From the NCBI GenBank assembly GCA_964653695.1, contig CAZZFQ010000036.1, positions 1 to 14,074 of the forward strand: a DNA stretch of 14,074 nt, written 5' to 3'. This DNA comes from JALHTG01 sp964653695. GTDB taxonomy: Archaea > Thermoproteota > Bathyarchaeia > 40CM-2-53-6 > JALHTG01. The position numbers were made by a program, and so were the translations under genes. Below are positions 1 to 5,759 of this stretch, piece after piece; the first letter of the stretch is position 1, and each line of letters starts with the position of its first letter. A model generated the notes under the pieces. The model worked only from the letters and a program-made list of their open reading frames with translations. It searched no databases and had not been told where the DNA came from.

Positions 1-50
1 CTGTACTTATAGTTCAGTTCATGCTCGGTCCACCACTGTAGGCTCTTTTT

Positions 51-87
51 TACTGATAAACTGGTGCGCGAATCCCACCCCCCGCAC
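51..87 (+). repeat. Imperfect direct repeat, copy A, with a tRNA 3'-end-like tail (att-like)
   Basis: This 37-bp block matches 6581-6617 at 33 of 37 positions in the same orientation. Its right part (CGAATC onward) reads like the end of a tRNA: the T-loop end, a T-stem 3' strand CCCAC, a 7-base acceptor strand CCCCCGC and discriminator A, followed by CTTTT. The left part does not form the matching T-stem 5' strand, so this is not an intact tRNA. It abuts an integrase remnant, as expected for an integration site at a tRNA 3' end. The att interpretation is inferred. Confidence 0.6.
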
Positions 88-384
88 TTTTCAACGAATC
101 CCCGAAACGTGTTAAGTGAAATTGGACGTTTTGCGTTTTGGATGAGTAAGGCAGGGTATAGGGAAAGCACAATACGGTCAACCGTTGCGGCTTTAAAGGC
201 GATTGGGAAACGAACTGACTTGCTGGATGCAGAACAAGCCAAAGTACATTTGGCAAATGCGCTCTACCTCGTAGCCGTCAACAAGAACCCTGCGCTAGGC
301 CAGGGGCCGTCAAAATTCGAACTATCAAAAGGTAGTTCAAAAAACATGTCGCAAGCAGCCTTATTAGCCGCAGTGCGATTGTAA
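64..384 (+). pseudogene. N-terminal remnant of a tyrosine recombinase/integrase
   Basis: The frame encodes about 106 residues. Residues about 15-55 resemble the SAM-like core-binding domain of tyrosine recombinases: VLSEIGRFAFWM, then a segment around ESTIRSTVAALKAI. No catalytic domain follows; the R...HxxR...Y residues are absent and the frame stops at 384. The first codons (RESHPPH) are simply the tRNA-end-like repeat read in frame, so the true gene start is unclear or the frame is a tRNA-integrase junction as made by site-specific integration. No ribosome binding site is visible before it. The last third (around NPALGQGPSKF) does not match the domain. It is most likely a dead stub left by excision or decay of an integrated element. 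An uncharacterised small protein cannot be excluded. Confidence 0.5.
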
Positions 385-440
385 GGGCAGGTTAGGTGTA
401 CGGTCCGAAGCTGAGCGTCCTACCGCAATTCGCGTTGACG

Positions 441-446
441 TTTAAG
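441..446 (+). promoter_or_regulatory. Possible TATA box for the TRAM gene
   Basis: TTTAAG lies about 52 bases before the ATG at 493. That would place transcription start near 468 and give a short leader containing the GAGGTGA ribosome binding site at 481-487. No BRE was scored. Confidence 0.35.
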
Positions 447-492
447 TTTTCTGCCGAAGAACTAGCTGAACACAGTGAACGAGGTGAGACAC

Positions 493-699
493 ATGAGCTT
501 TGAACGTTCCTTCAAGAAGCCAGTTGAAGAAGGTAAAGAGTACGACCTTGACATCAAAGAGGTCAGCCGTCGCGGTGACGGAGTAGCCCGAATAGAAGGT
601 TTCGTAGTCTTTGTACCTAATACCAAACCTGGCGATCACGTGAAGGCCAAGATCAACTCTGTTGGTTTAAGATTCGCAACAGGCGAAGTCGTCCAATAG
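493..699 (+). CDS. Small stand-alone TRAM-domain RNA-binding protein
   Basis: The 68-aa product is almost entirely one TRAM domain. The family signature is clear: a GKEYDLDIKEVSRRGDGVAR segment at about residues 14-33, then IEGFVVFVPNTKPGD and a closing FATGEVV. Archaeal stand-alone TRAM proteins have this size and are known to act as RNA chaperones, in some methanogens cold-responsive; the role here is inferred from the family. The ATG at 493 is preferred over the upstream in-frame GTG at 475 because GAGGTGA (481-487) sits 5 bases ahead of it and the protein then begins MSFERSF, as expected for the family. A T-run follows the stop. It appears to be a single-gene transcript. Confidence 0.93.
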   Translation: MSFERSFKKPVEEGKEYDLDIKEVSRRGDGVARIEGFVVFVPNTKPGDHVKAKINSVGLRFATGEVVQ

Positions 700-731
700 A
701 GAACAGGAAGAACCCCTGCAAGCTTTCTCCC

Positions 732-738
732 TTTTTTT
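732..738 (+). terminator. T-run terminator after the TRAM gene
   Basis: Seven consecutive T within a pyrimidine-rich stretch (CTTTCTCCC before the run) lie about 33 bases after the TRAM stop codon. This is the usual form of intrinsic termination in archaea. No strong hairpin is seen. Confidence 0.5.
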
Positions 739-878
739 GACGATATTCCCACTAACATTCGTCGTTTCATTCGTTACAACAGAATTGTATGTGTATCAGT
801 CAGTGCGGCCGTCGTAAGTGTGTGCGCATCACTTTTTCGGTTATGGTCGCGGGGCATGTGTGGTGTCCTACCGTGATC

Positions 879-886
879 CATATATT
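879..886 (+). promoter_or_regulatory. TATA box for the 79-aa hypothetical gene
   Basis: CATATATT is about 50 bases before the proposed start at 936. It would put transcription start near 910 and leave the GAGGAGG ribosome binding site in a short leader. Confidence 0.45.
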
Positions 887-935
887 CAACGCAACCTGTG
901 AGCTACGTGTCGATCTACTCTGAGGAGGAAGCACT

Positions 936-1175
936 ATTCCACGTTACGAAAGGCCAAGCATAAGCGAGCAACAAGTCAGGGAAAGGATCCTCAAGATGAT
1001 TCAAAAAGTCTGCCCCAACAGGTATGGCGTCGAGTTTCGAAGAATTCGACAGCTGAGCGACCTTTGGGAAGCAGAGGGAATCTACCGTTCACGTGACAAA
1101 GCTGCCCCATGCAGATTCACCGTCAGATTAAGTTCACAGGGAACTGTCAGGTTCAAAGAGATAGAACCACCTTAA
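936..1175 (+). CDS. Conserved-looking 79-aa protein with an apparent ATT start
   Basis: An open frame runs to the TAA at 1173-1175 and has the composition of a real protein: a charged N-terminal helix (ERPSISEQQVRERILKMIQK), then VEFRRIRQLSDLWEAEG and a strand-like FTVRLSSQGTVRFKEIEPP tail. A strong GAGGAGG (922-928) is followed 7 bases later by ATT CCA CGT TAC, and a TATA box lies upstream. This makes ATT at 936 the best-placed start, giving MPRYERPS. The alternatives are ATG at 996 (59 aa, losing the helix) or a sequencing error ATG to ATT. The helix-then-beta outline is the kind seen in small PepSY- or GvpO-like folds, but I do not recognise the family. It is short and lacks a common start codon, so automated callers may miss it. 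Confidence 0.55.
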   Translation: MPRYERPSISEQQVRERILKMIQKVCPNRYGVEFRRIRQLSDLWEAEGIYRSRDKAAPCRFTVRLSSQGTVRFKEIEPP

Positions 1176-1400
1176 GCATCACCTAACCGCGTCAAAAGGA
1201 GAGAGCGCTGCACCGGAAATAGCAGGTTTCAAAACCCCAAGCATGAAAGGGCTTGAGTTTAGTGCTTCTTAGATATTTCTTGGTATCACACTCAAGACGG
1301 CGGACTGTCGGCATGTTATTCACTTCATAACAGCGCAACCAATAGTTCGCACGCTATATAGTAGCAAGGTTCATCTCGAACTGAAGGAGTTTTCTTCTTG
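1176..1400. other. Intergenic stretch
   Basis: No convincing gene. A 40-codon minus-strand frame starting ATG-CCG-ACA near 1311 lacks a ribosome binding site. The right end holds the promoter of the zinc-ribbon gene. Confidence 0.4.
1354..1361 (+). promoter_or_regulatory. TATA box for the zinc-ribbon gene
   Basis: GCTATATA(G) lies about 25 bases before the GAAGGAG ribosome binding site at 1383-1389. Transcription would therefore begin just at or before that site and the leader would be very short. This supports a translation start close to 1398-1401 rather than further downstream. Confidence 0.5.
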
Positions 1401-1408
1401 GTGTCAAT

Positions 1409-1627
1409 TTGCGTTGCCCGAAATGTACGAAGCTGACAGCTGACGGCACTAACGAGCTTGTGATGGACGAGGTCGATGACATTTGGCGATGTCGCGTCGG
1501 TCACACATATTCCATCGTGTTTCAGCGGGAATGCCCTAAATGTGGCTGTCTTATGACTGGGGCGGTCGGACGATATCTTGGAGAGATATTCTGCGAGGTC
1601 TGTGAACCCCGCAGGTCACTGTTGTGA
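1409..1627 (+). CDS. Small zinc-ribbon protein (CheB-tail-like CRVGH ribbon), start uncertain
   Basis: The protein of about 72 aa carries paired metal-binding motifs: CPKC at residues 3-6, CRVGH at about 28-32, CPKCG at about 43-47 and CEVC at about 62-65. The first pair plus a WRCRVGHTYS segment resembles the zinc-ribbon tail seen after some CheB-type methylesterases, where FRCRVGHAYS is typical. Here it is fused to a second CxxC/CxxC ribbon. Function is unknown; nucleic-acid or protein binding is likely. The in-frame TTG at 1409 lies 19 bases from the good GAAGGAG (1383-1389), too far. TTG 1398 and GTG 1401 are ideally spaced but in another frame that stops after 11 codons. A one-base loss in the CAATTTG region would join them (M-S-x-L-R-C-P-K-C), so the start may be frameshifted or misread. 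Confidence 0.65.
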   Translation: MRCPKCTKLTADGTNELVMDEVDDIWRCRVGHTYSIVFQRECPKCGCLMTGAVGRYLGEIFCEVCEPRRSLL

Positions 1628-1938
1628 GAGTAAGGAAACTCGCGCATGGGTTTTGTTTACCGGTGGCGCACGCTAGCATCCATGATCTTCCCTTGCAGCC
1701 TGGCGGCTAGCATATATCTGACACATCGCATACCGCATAGCATAGATGGAGTTTCTATGGTACATAGACTCAGTAGATCTGACTTCAGGATGAGAAAACG
1801 GCAGAAAAGAAAGCAACGTATGAGGAAGCGAACCAAGTCAAGTAGAAAGGCATCACCGTCATCGGTCTAGCTCGTGCTAGCATCTCTATGGGATGCCGAA
1901 GGTTCCCTCGGCGTATCTCTCTTAGGAGTCGTGAAGAA
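1628..1938. other. Leader region of the TBP gene with three GCTAGCAT motifs
   Basis: No convincing protein gene. The 8-mer GCTAGCAT occurs three times, at 1672-1679, 1706-1713 and 1876-1883. A TATA-like GCATATATC overlaps the second copy (about 1710-1718) and could be the TBP promoter, with a leader of about 200 bases. A basic frame ending at 1870 (MRKRQKRKQRMRKR) has no ribosome binding site and is not called. Confidence 0.4.
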
Positions 1939-2505
1939 GTGGCCAACCCGATCATAAATATACAGAACGTTGTTGCTACTGCAAGTCTTGAGCAGAAATT
2001 CGACCTTCACACTATTGTTCAAGCGACCTCAGGGGTCGAGTATCGACCCGAAGCGTTTCCAGGCCTTGTTTACAGGTTGAAGAAACCCAAGACAGCCACT
2101 CTCATCTTCAGCTCTGGAAAAATGGTTTGCACCGGCGCCAAGTCAGAAAGACAATCTAGGAAAGCGGTGATGAAGGTTGTGGAATACCTGAGGAAGAGCG
2201 GAATCGTGATCAACGGGAGACCTGAGATCCAGATACAGAACGTGGTCGCTTCTGCAGAATTGAGAGGAATCATAGATCTGGAGAAGACAACATACTCGTT
2301 AGAGAAGACCATGTATGAGCCTGAACAGTTTCCAGGCCTGATATACCGAATGAATGATCCTAAAGTCGTAATTCTTCTCTTCACAAGCGGAAACCTTGTA
2401 ATCACAGGGGCAAAGAAGGAGGAAGAAGTTCATCGTGCTGTAGCCATACTCAAGAAAACGCTTGAAGAGAAGGAGCTCATTCGCTACGAGAAAGAACGAC
2501 GGTGA
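1939..2505 (+). CDS. tbp: TATA-box binding protein (TBP), archaeal type
   Basis: TBP binds TATA boxes and recruits TFB and RNA polymerase for basal transcription. The 188-aa product has the typical two-fold repeat: IINIQNVVATASL at residues 5-17 and EIQIQNVVASAEL at 96-108. Each half continues with EAFPGLVYR or EQFPGLIYR and a G.(M/L)V.TGAK segment. The four intercalating phenylalanines that kink DNA are present at residues 40, 57, 131 and 148. The GTG at 1939 is chosen because it gives the family's usual N-terminus (VANPIINIQNVV) and length. TAGGAG at 1923-1928 precedes it by 10 bases, and the frame upstream (GCRRFPRRISLRS) does not match TBP. The C-terminus is basic (RYEKERR) rather than the short acidic tail of many archaeal TBPs. 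Whether it is the only TBP in the genome cannot be told here. Confidence 0.96.
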   Translation: MANPIINIQNVVATASLEQKFDLHTIVQATSGVEYRPEAFPGLVYRLKKPKTATLIFSSGKMVCTGAKSERQSRKAVMKVVEYLRKSGIVINGRPEIQIQNVVASAELRGIIDLEKTTYSLEKTMYEPEQFPGLIYRMNDPKVVILLFTSGNLVITGAKKEEEVHRAVAILKKTLEEKELIRYEKERR

Positions 2506-2598
2506 TCCAGTATCTCAAAACTATCTAAGATCTGCACAACGCGCGCTGAATCCACGGAGGTTTGGATCTCTGTTGGGACACTGTGTTTCCATCGAGTC

Positions 2599-2606
2599 AT
2601 TTATAT
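2599..2606 (+). promoter_or_regulatory. TATA box for the AttH/CrtC-like gene
   Basis: ATTTATAT lies 57 bases before the ATG at 2663, placing transcription start near 2631 with a leader of about 32 bases containing GGAG. It is one of the clearest TATA boxes in the window. Confidence 0.55.
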
Positions 2607-2662
2607 GATGGTTTGGCTTTCATGGCGAGAATCCCGGGAGCACGACGGAGTTCTCACTAACA

Positions 2663-3778
2663 ATGCCACGTAACCCGATCTCCGATGAGACAAAGCCATA
2701 CCAGAACATCTGGCTTCTCAAGACAGATAACGTGGTCCCGCGCCTAACTTGGCACTGGTGGTGGTGGCTATTCTTTGTGAAGGATCCAGACAGGCCTGGC
2801 AGAACCAAGCAACTGATGATTCTGTGGTCCACAAAGAACACCAAGAATATCAAAATCATGGATCGAAAATGGTCTGTGAGGCAGCCGCCTACGTGGGACG
2901 GCTCGGTACTGAAGTTCAACGGGATGACCGCAGCCTGGTGGTATGATAATCAAAAGATGTGCCATCCATTGCTGCTGGAAGACATGGACTTCGAGGTGCG
3001 AAATGATGGTGGCAGGGGGGAACTTCGACCTATCAAGGATGGCACGGACTACCGCTTCTTTGGAAGCCCTGAGAAATACGTGGTGAACATCCAAGACCTA
3101 GACAACGATTTCCTTTTCGAGATGACCCCGTGGAATGACCACATGCAAGAGCACAGATTCCGTGAGAAGAATTACACAGGGAAATACAGCCACAGCATTC
3201 TGCAAATCTATGGCATGAAGATGAAGGGCCATATCGAAGGAGTCGAGGTGGAGGGCTCGGCTTGTCATCAGAGGGTTACCGTGAATGCGCCAGGAGCCCC
3301 ATGGTACTGGGGGCTGGTGCACTGGGACGATGGGAGTTATCTTGTTTTCTCTAATCCGTTTATAGGCCCTCAGATGTTCAGGAAAACGGAGAAGCCCACG
3401 TCACTGCTGGATTGGGGCGATATTCGGCTCTACAGGTCAATCCGCTTCTATCATCAAGAAACAGATACTGAATATGAATTCAAGACGAGCGCCATTCGGA
3501 TCAGACACACTGTGGAGAATGGGCTGCCAATATTCGATGTGACTGGCGCGGACAAGGAAAAGCAGATTCATTTGCAGATGAAGGCTTACGCCAGGGCTTG
3601 CTGGAAGTTCCAGCAGCCTAGGCGATGGGGTATCAACTCGATTCTTCACTACAACGAGTATCCTGCAGAGGTTGTAGACTTCTCTTTTGCGACAAGGAAT
3701 GGGTCACTGAAAATGAAAAAGGATGATCTTGGAGAGAGCGCAGGCAACCTCGAACACACATGGGGAAAACTCATATGA
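2663..3778 (+). CDS. AttH/CrtC-like (lipocalin-type, carotenoid-hydratase superfamily) protein
   Basis: The 371-aa protein is rich in Trp, Tyr and Phe and mostly beta-strand in outlook, with no signal peptide and no zinc motif. Residues about 195-225 (VEGSACHQRVTVNAPGAPWY followed by WGLVHWDDGSYLVF) resemble the strand-turn block of AttH/CrtC-type proteins, which are double lipocalin-like barrels including carotenoid 1,2-hydratases and tocopherol-cyclase relatives. Near the N-terminus TWHWWWWLFFVKDP is unusually Trp-rich and is followed by an ILWSTKNTKNI strand and a PPTWDGSVLKFNGMTAAWWYD segment. Most characterised members act on hydrophobic or isoprenoid molecules. The substrate here is unknown and I assign only the superfamily. 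The ATG at 2663 follows GGAG (about 11 bases) and a good TATA box. It appears to be monocistronic. Confidence 0.5.
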   Translation: MPRNPISDETKPYQNIWLLKTDNVVPRLTWHWWWWLFFVKDPDRPGRTKQLMILWSTKNTKNIKIMDRKWSVRQPPTWDGSVLKFNGMTAAWWYDNQKMCHPLLLEDMDFEVRNDGGRGELRPIKDGTDYRFFGSPEKYVVNIQDLDNDFLFEMTPWNDHMQEHRFREKNYTGKYSHSILQIYGMKMKGHIEGVEVEGSACHQRVTVNAPGAPWYWGLVHWDDGSYLVFSNPFIGPQMFRKTEKPTSLLDWGDIRLYRSIRFYHQETDTEYEFKTSAIRIRHTVENGLPIFDVTGADKEKQIHLQMKAYARACWKFQQPRRWGINSILHYNEYPAEVVDFSFATRNGSLKMKKDDLGESAGNLEHTWGKLI

Positions 3779-3881
3779 TTCTTGAAGTTGGAATCTGAAG
3801 GAACTGGGTAGTTCTTGGCGCGCACACACATCATAGCTAAGGAATATGACGGAAGTAGGCTACGAATGGGAAAGGGTACCG

Positions 3882-3888
3882 AAAAAAA
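3882..3888 (-). terminator. T-run terminator after the 50-aa zinc-ribbon gene
   Basis: On the minus strand this reads as a run of seven T, 36 bases after the stop codon of the zinc-ribbon gene at 3924. Confidence 0.45.
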
Positions 3889-3923
3889 GGACTAAGCTAT
3901 CGTACGACTATGGACACGTCTTC

Positions 3924-4076
3924 CTAGTATCTTCTATGCTTTTGGTAGCATTCTCTGCAGTAGACCGGCTTCCCTTCTGTCGGCTTGAATGGAACTTCAC
4001 ATTCTTTCTTACAGTCAGCACAAGTCGCCTTATGCATCTCTCTAGGGCCGCCATAGCTACGTCTTTCAAAACCCAT
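3924..4076 (-). CDS. 50-aa CxxC/CxxC zinc-ribbon protein
   Basis: Minus-strand translation gives MGFERRSYGGPREMHKATCA, then DCKKECEVPFKPTEGKPVYC, then RECYQKHRRY. Four zinc ligands form C19xxC22 and C40xxC43, with an extra Cys at 26. The sequence MHKATCADCKKECEVPFKP...GKPVYCRECY.KHR matches a widespread family of tiny zinc ribbons found in many archaea and bacteria; their role is not established, with nucleic-acid or ribosome association the usual guess. AGGAGTG (complement of 4086-4092) sits 9 bases ahead of the ATG at 4074-4076, a TGTATAAC box lies just upstream, and a T-run follows the stop. It is too short for many gene-length cut-offs. The plus-strand frame over the same bases (3846-4106) is its shadow. 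Confidence 0.88.
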   Translation of the reverse strand: MGFERRSYGGPREMHKATCADCKKECEVPFKPTEGKPVYCRECYQKHRRY

Positions 4077-4105
4077 TCTCTATCTCACTCCTATTATTGC
4101 AGCTA

Positions 4106-4113
4106 GTTATACA
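4106..4113 (-). promoter_or_regulatory. Possible TATA box for the 50-aa zinc-ribbon gene
   Basis: On the minus strand this reads TGTATAAC, about 30 bases before the ATG at 4076. Transcription would start close to the AGGAGTG ribosome binding site. Confidence 0.35.
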
Positions 4114-4268
4114 TCGGACCTTACTAGGAAGTAGGAATCCACTGTATACTGGCGCCACATTGATACACGCCAGGAATTAAAGGGTTCTGTTTGAACTGGC
4201 TGGCACAGCAGTCTAATGAGTTATCGTATGCTAAACAGGCCTTCTTTCATAGTTTCGCGCGCAAAGGC

Positions 4269-4276
4269 AAGGTTTA
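4269..4276 (+). promoter_or_regulatory. Possible TATA box for alba
   Basis: GTTTAATG lies about 69 bases before the ATG at 4345, which would give a leader of roughly 40-45 bases carrying GAGGTGA. The match is moderate only. Confidence 0.3.
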
Positions 4277-4344
4277 ATGATAGTGGATTCGAATAAGCAG
4301 CTGGCAAAGCGTTGCGTGCTTTGAATCGGGGAGGTGAACTACGA

Positions 4345-4680
4345 ATGAGCGAAACCGCAATGCCTTCAACGGAAGCACAGAGACCAGCAAAGCCTCGTGA
4401 ACCCATCCCGCCTGACACGATTCTCGTTGGGAAGAAGCCTTTGATGGCTTACGCGACCGCGGTAATGATGCATTTCCAAACAGGTGCAAAGGAACTCAGC
4501 GTAAAGGCTAGGGGCCAGGCAATAAGCAGAGCGGTGGACGTTGTTGAGGTAGTGTCTAGGAGATTCTTCGCGGGGAAATTGAACATCAAGAACATATCCA
4601 TAGGCACTGAGGTTGTTGGCGAAGGCAACGACATTAGAAACGTGTCAACCATAGAAATCAGAGTGGAGAAACTAGACTAG
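4345..4680 (+). CDS. albA: Alba chromatin / nucleic-acid-binding protein
   Basis: Alba dimers coat DNA and RNA in archaea, and their affinity is tuned by modification of a loop lysine. The 111-aa product has a disordered N-terminus of about 23 residues, then TILVGKKPLMAYATAVMMHF (25-44), matching the Alba signature IGKKPVMNYV, with the conserved lysine pair at residues 30-31. KARGQAISRAVDVVEVV (54-70) and a closing NVSTIEIRVEKL complete the fold. The ATG at 4345 is preferred because GAGGTGA (4331-4337) is 7 bases ahead; the frame open back to 4312 adds only RALNRGGELR. The N-terminal extension (SETAMPSTEAQRPAKPREP) is longer than in Sulfolobus Alba. The 3' end faces the minus-strand lysine-rich micro-ORF. 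Confidence 0.96.
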   Translation: MSETAMPSTEAQRPAKPREPIPPDTILVGKKPLMAYATAVMMHFQTGAKELSVKARGQAISRAVDVVEVVSRRFFAGKLNIKNISIGTEVVGEGNDIRNVSTIEIRVEKLD

Positions 4681-4701
4681 TCAAGGTTCAACACTCGAGA
4701 T

Positions 4702-4746
4702 CTACTTGGCCGGCTTCTTCCCTTTCTTCTTCACCTTCTTGGGCAA
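4702..4746 (-). CDS. 14-codon lysine-rich micro-ORF with a perfect ribosome binding site
   Basis: Minus-strand translation from TTG gives MPKKVKKKGKKPAK, then TAG. The complement of 4751-4758 is GGAGGTGA, a full-strength Shine-Dalgarno sequence, and it ends 4 bases before the TTG. The peptide is 8/14 lysine, like tiny basic ribosome- or DNA-associated peptides and the tails of chromatin proteins. The same frame is also open upstream as far as the TGA stop of the Lrp-like gene (4834-4836), so an alternative is a C-terminal tail reached by read-through or after loss of an upstream coding part. I do not recognise a family. The pyrimidine-rich plus strand here might also help terminate alba. Confidence 0.4.
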   Translation of the reverse strand: MPKKVKKKGKKPAK

Positions 4747-4833
4747 GATTTCACCTCCATTCGAATTATGGCAGACTACGCCAGTCTCTGGTTTGAAAAG
4801 AACGGCTGATACGAAAAGGCGGAGGACCTGTCT

Positions 4834-5073
4834 TCATTCGATAACCATCATTGTCAGCGTTGACCTGACCCATCTGAGTTTACGCACTTTCGAAGTTATG
4901 ACTTCCCTAAGTCTGTCAGTTGTCTCCACTTCGACCCTAGCAACAATATCGTGGATTGCGTAGATTCCGTAGATGCCGTAGGCTTCCTTGACGCTCTCAA
5001 TCTTTCTGAGTTGCCTCAAGGCCTCATCCTCTGAGCCGACCTCAGCATTTACGAAGACGAATGCCATAGGCAT
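4834..5073 (-). CDS. Stand-alone Lrp/AsnC ligand-binding (RAM) domain protein
   Basis: The 79-aa protein consists only of the Lrp/AsnC effector-binding domain: MAFVFVNAEVGSEDEALRQL (residues 3-22), a KIESVKEAYGIYGIYAIHDI segment, VARVEVETTDRLREVI and WVRSTLTMMVIE. The alternating beta-alpha-beta-beta-alpha-beta pattern and the 'VKEAYGIYGIYDI' block are typical. There is no DNA-binding helix-turn-helix. Such stand-alone domains are common in archaea and may sense amino acids or assemble with full-length Lrp proteins; the ligand here is unknown. The start is the ATG at 5071-5073, with GGAGGAAA (complement of 5083-5090) about 9 bases ahead. A second ATG two codons in (MAFVF) is possible. Confidence 0.92.
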   Translation of the reverse strand: MPMAFVFVNAEVGSEDEALRQLRKIESVKEAYGIYGIYAIHDIVARVEVETTDRLREVITSKVRKLRWVRSTLTMMVIE

Positions 5074-5342
5074 GTCTTGAATTTCCTCCGCTATCCTAGC
5101 TCAACGTTCATGGAATGCCGTGGCTTCAGCGGCTCACTTCCCCAGCCAGTGACTTCTGAGTACGTTTCCAGAACCAGCAACTACACTTCAAAACTGCTCC
5201 ACCGCAGAATAGCACGCTCTTCCTGCATAATACAGCGAACGCCAAGCGCGGCGTATCAATACACCGAATTCTTGTCGCGCGCGGAAACACGCCGGCAATT
5301 GTCTGCATGCAACTTTGGATCAGAGAACATTCCGGTTGGCTA

Positions 5343-5543
5343 CTATAGCCTTCGCTCCTTGAACAACCTTTCAAGAAGCACTGGCAAGTCCTCACCGTTC
5401 CTCGCAGCTTGCTCATCCAAGCTGCATTGCTGTTCTTTCGTAAGTAACTGCCAACAGTGAGCGATCTCATCAGTAGTTTCGTACGTGTGAGTTCCGCCCT
5501 CGCTACTCTTTTGCCGGCGAACGACCACACTAATTCTTGCCAT
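5343..5543 (-). CDS. Hypothetical protein, 66 aa
   Basis: The frame reads MARISVVVRRQKSSEGGTHT, a YETTDEIAHCWQLLTKEQQC segment, and an acidic/basic helical tail ending NGEDLPVLLERLFKERRL. Composition is that of a real soluble helical protein. I do not recognise the family. The start is uncertain: ATG at 5541-5543 gives 66 aa, and an in-frame TTG at 5586-5588 gives 81 aa with a hydrophobic N-terminal stretch (LLNVVGLSLFMA); neither has a clear ribosome binding site. It precedes the Lrp-domain gene on the same strand with a 269-base gap, so co-transcription is possible but not shown. The competing frame at 5126-5566 on the same strand is cysteine-rich and looks like a shadow. Confidence 0.45.
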   Translation of the reverse strand: MARISVVVRRQKSSEGGTHTYETTDEIAHCWQLLTKEQQCSLDEQAARNGEDLPVLLERLFKERRL

Positions 5544-5759
5544 AAACAGAGATAGGCCCACGACATTCAATAGTCTATCGACTCGCAAAGCAGACCCGCA
5601 CTACGCAGTTACATCGAAAGAATGCCTCCTTTCCGGGCGAGTGTACACAGAAATGCGCTCTGACCGTGAAACGACGAGACGGACGACGAAGCGAGTGGAA
5701 ACTTTTGCTGGGGAGAGACCTCCCTCTCCGCAATGACACAGTGCTCAGACCTGACTTGT

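Noticed and set aside
51..87. Complete tRNA gene at the repeat
   Set aside because: Only the T-loop end and acceptor 3' strand fit; the T-stem 5' strand does not pair and no anticodon arm or 5' half is found upstream.
1189..1311. 40-codon minus-strand frame starting MPTVRRLECDTKKY
   Set aside because: No ribosome binding site before its ATG and no recognisable motif; too short to support.
1646..1870. 74-codon plus-strand frame ending in a very basic tail
   Set aside because: No ribosome binding site and an irregular N-terminus; the basic tail results from an AG-rich stretch.
3846..4106. 86-codon plus-strand frame with a hydrophobic middle
   Set aside because: It lies over the well-supported minus-strand zinc-ribbon gene (3924-4076), and its sequence is low-complexity Ser/Phe/Leu typical of an antisense shadow.
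5077..5460. 127-codon plus-strand frame
   Set aside because: Antisense to the hypothetical genes here; no start signal and composition not protein-like.
5126..5566. 146-codon minus-strand frame
   Set aside because: Cysteine- and tryptophan-rich, irregular composition, no ribosome binding site, and it overlaps the better 66-aa frame.
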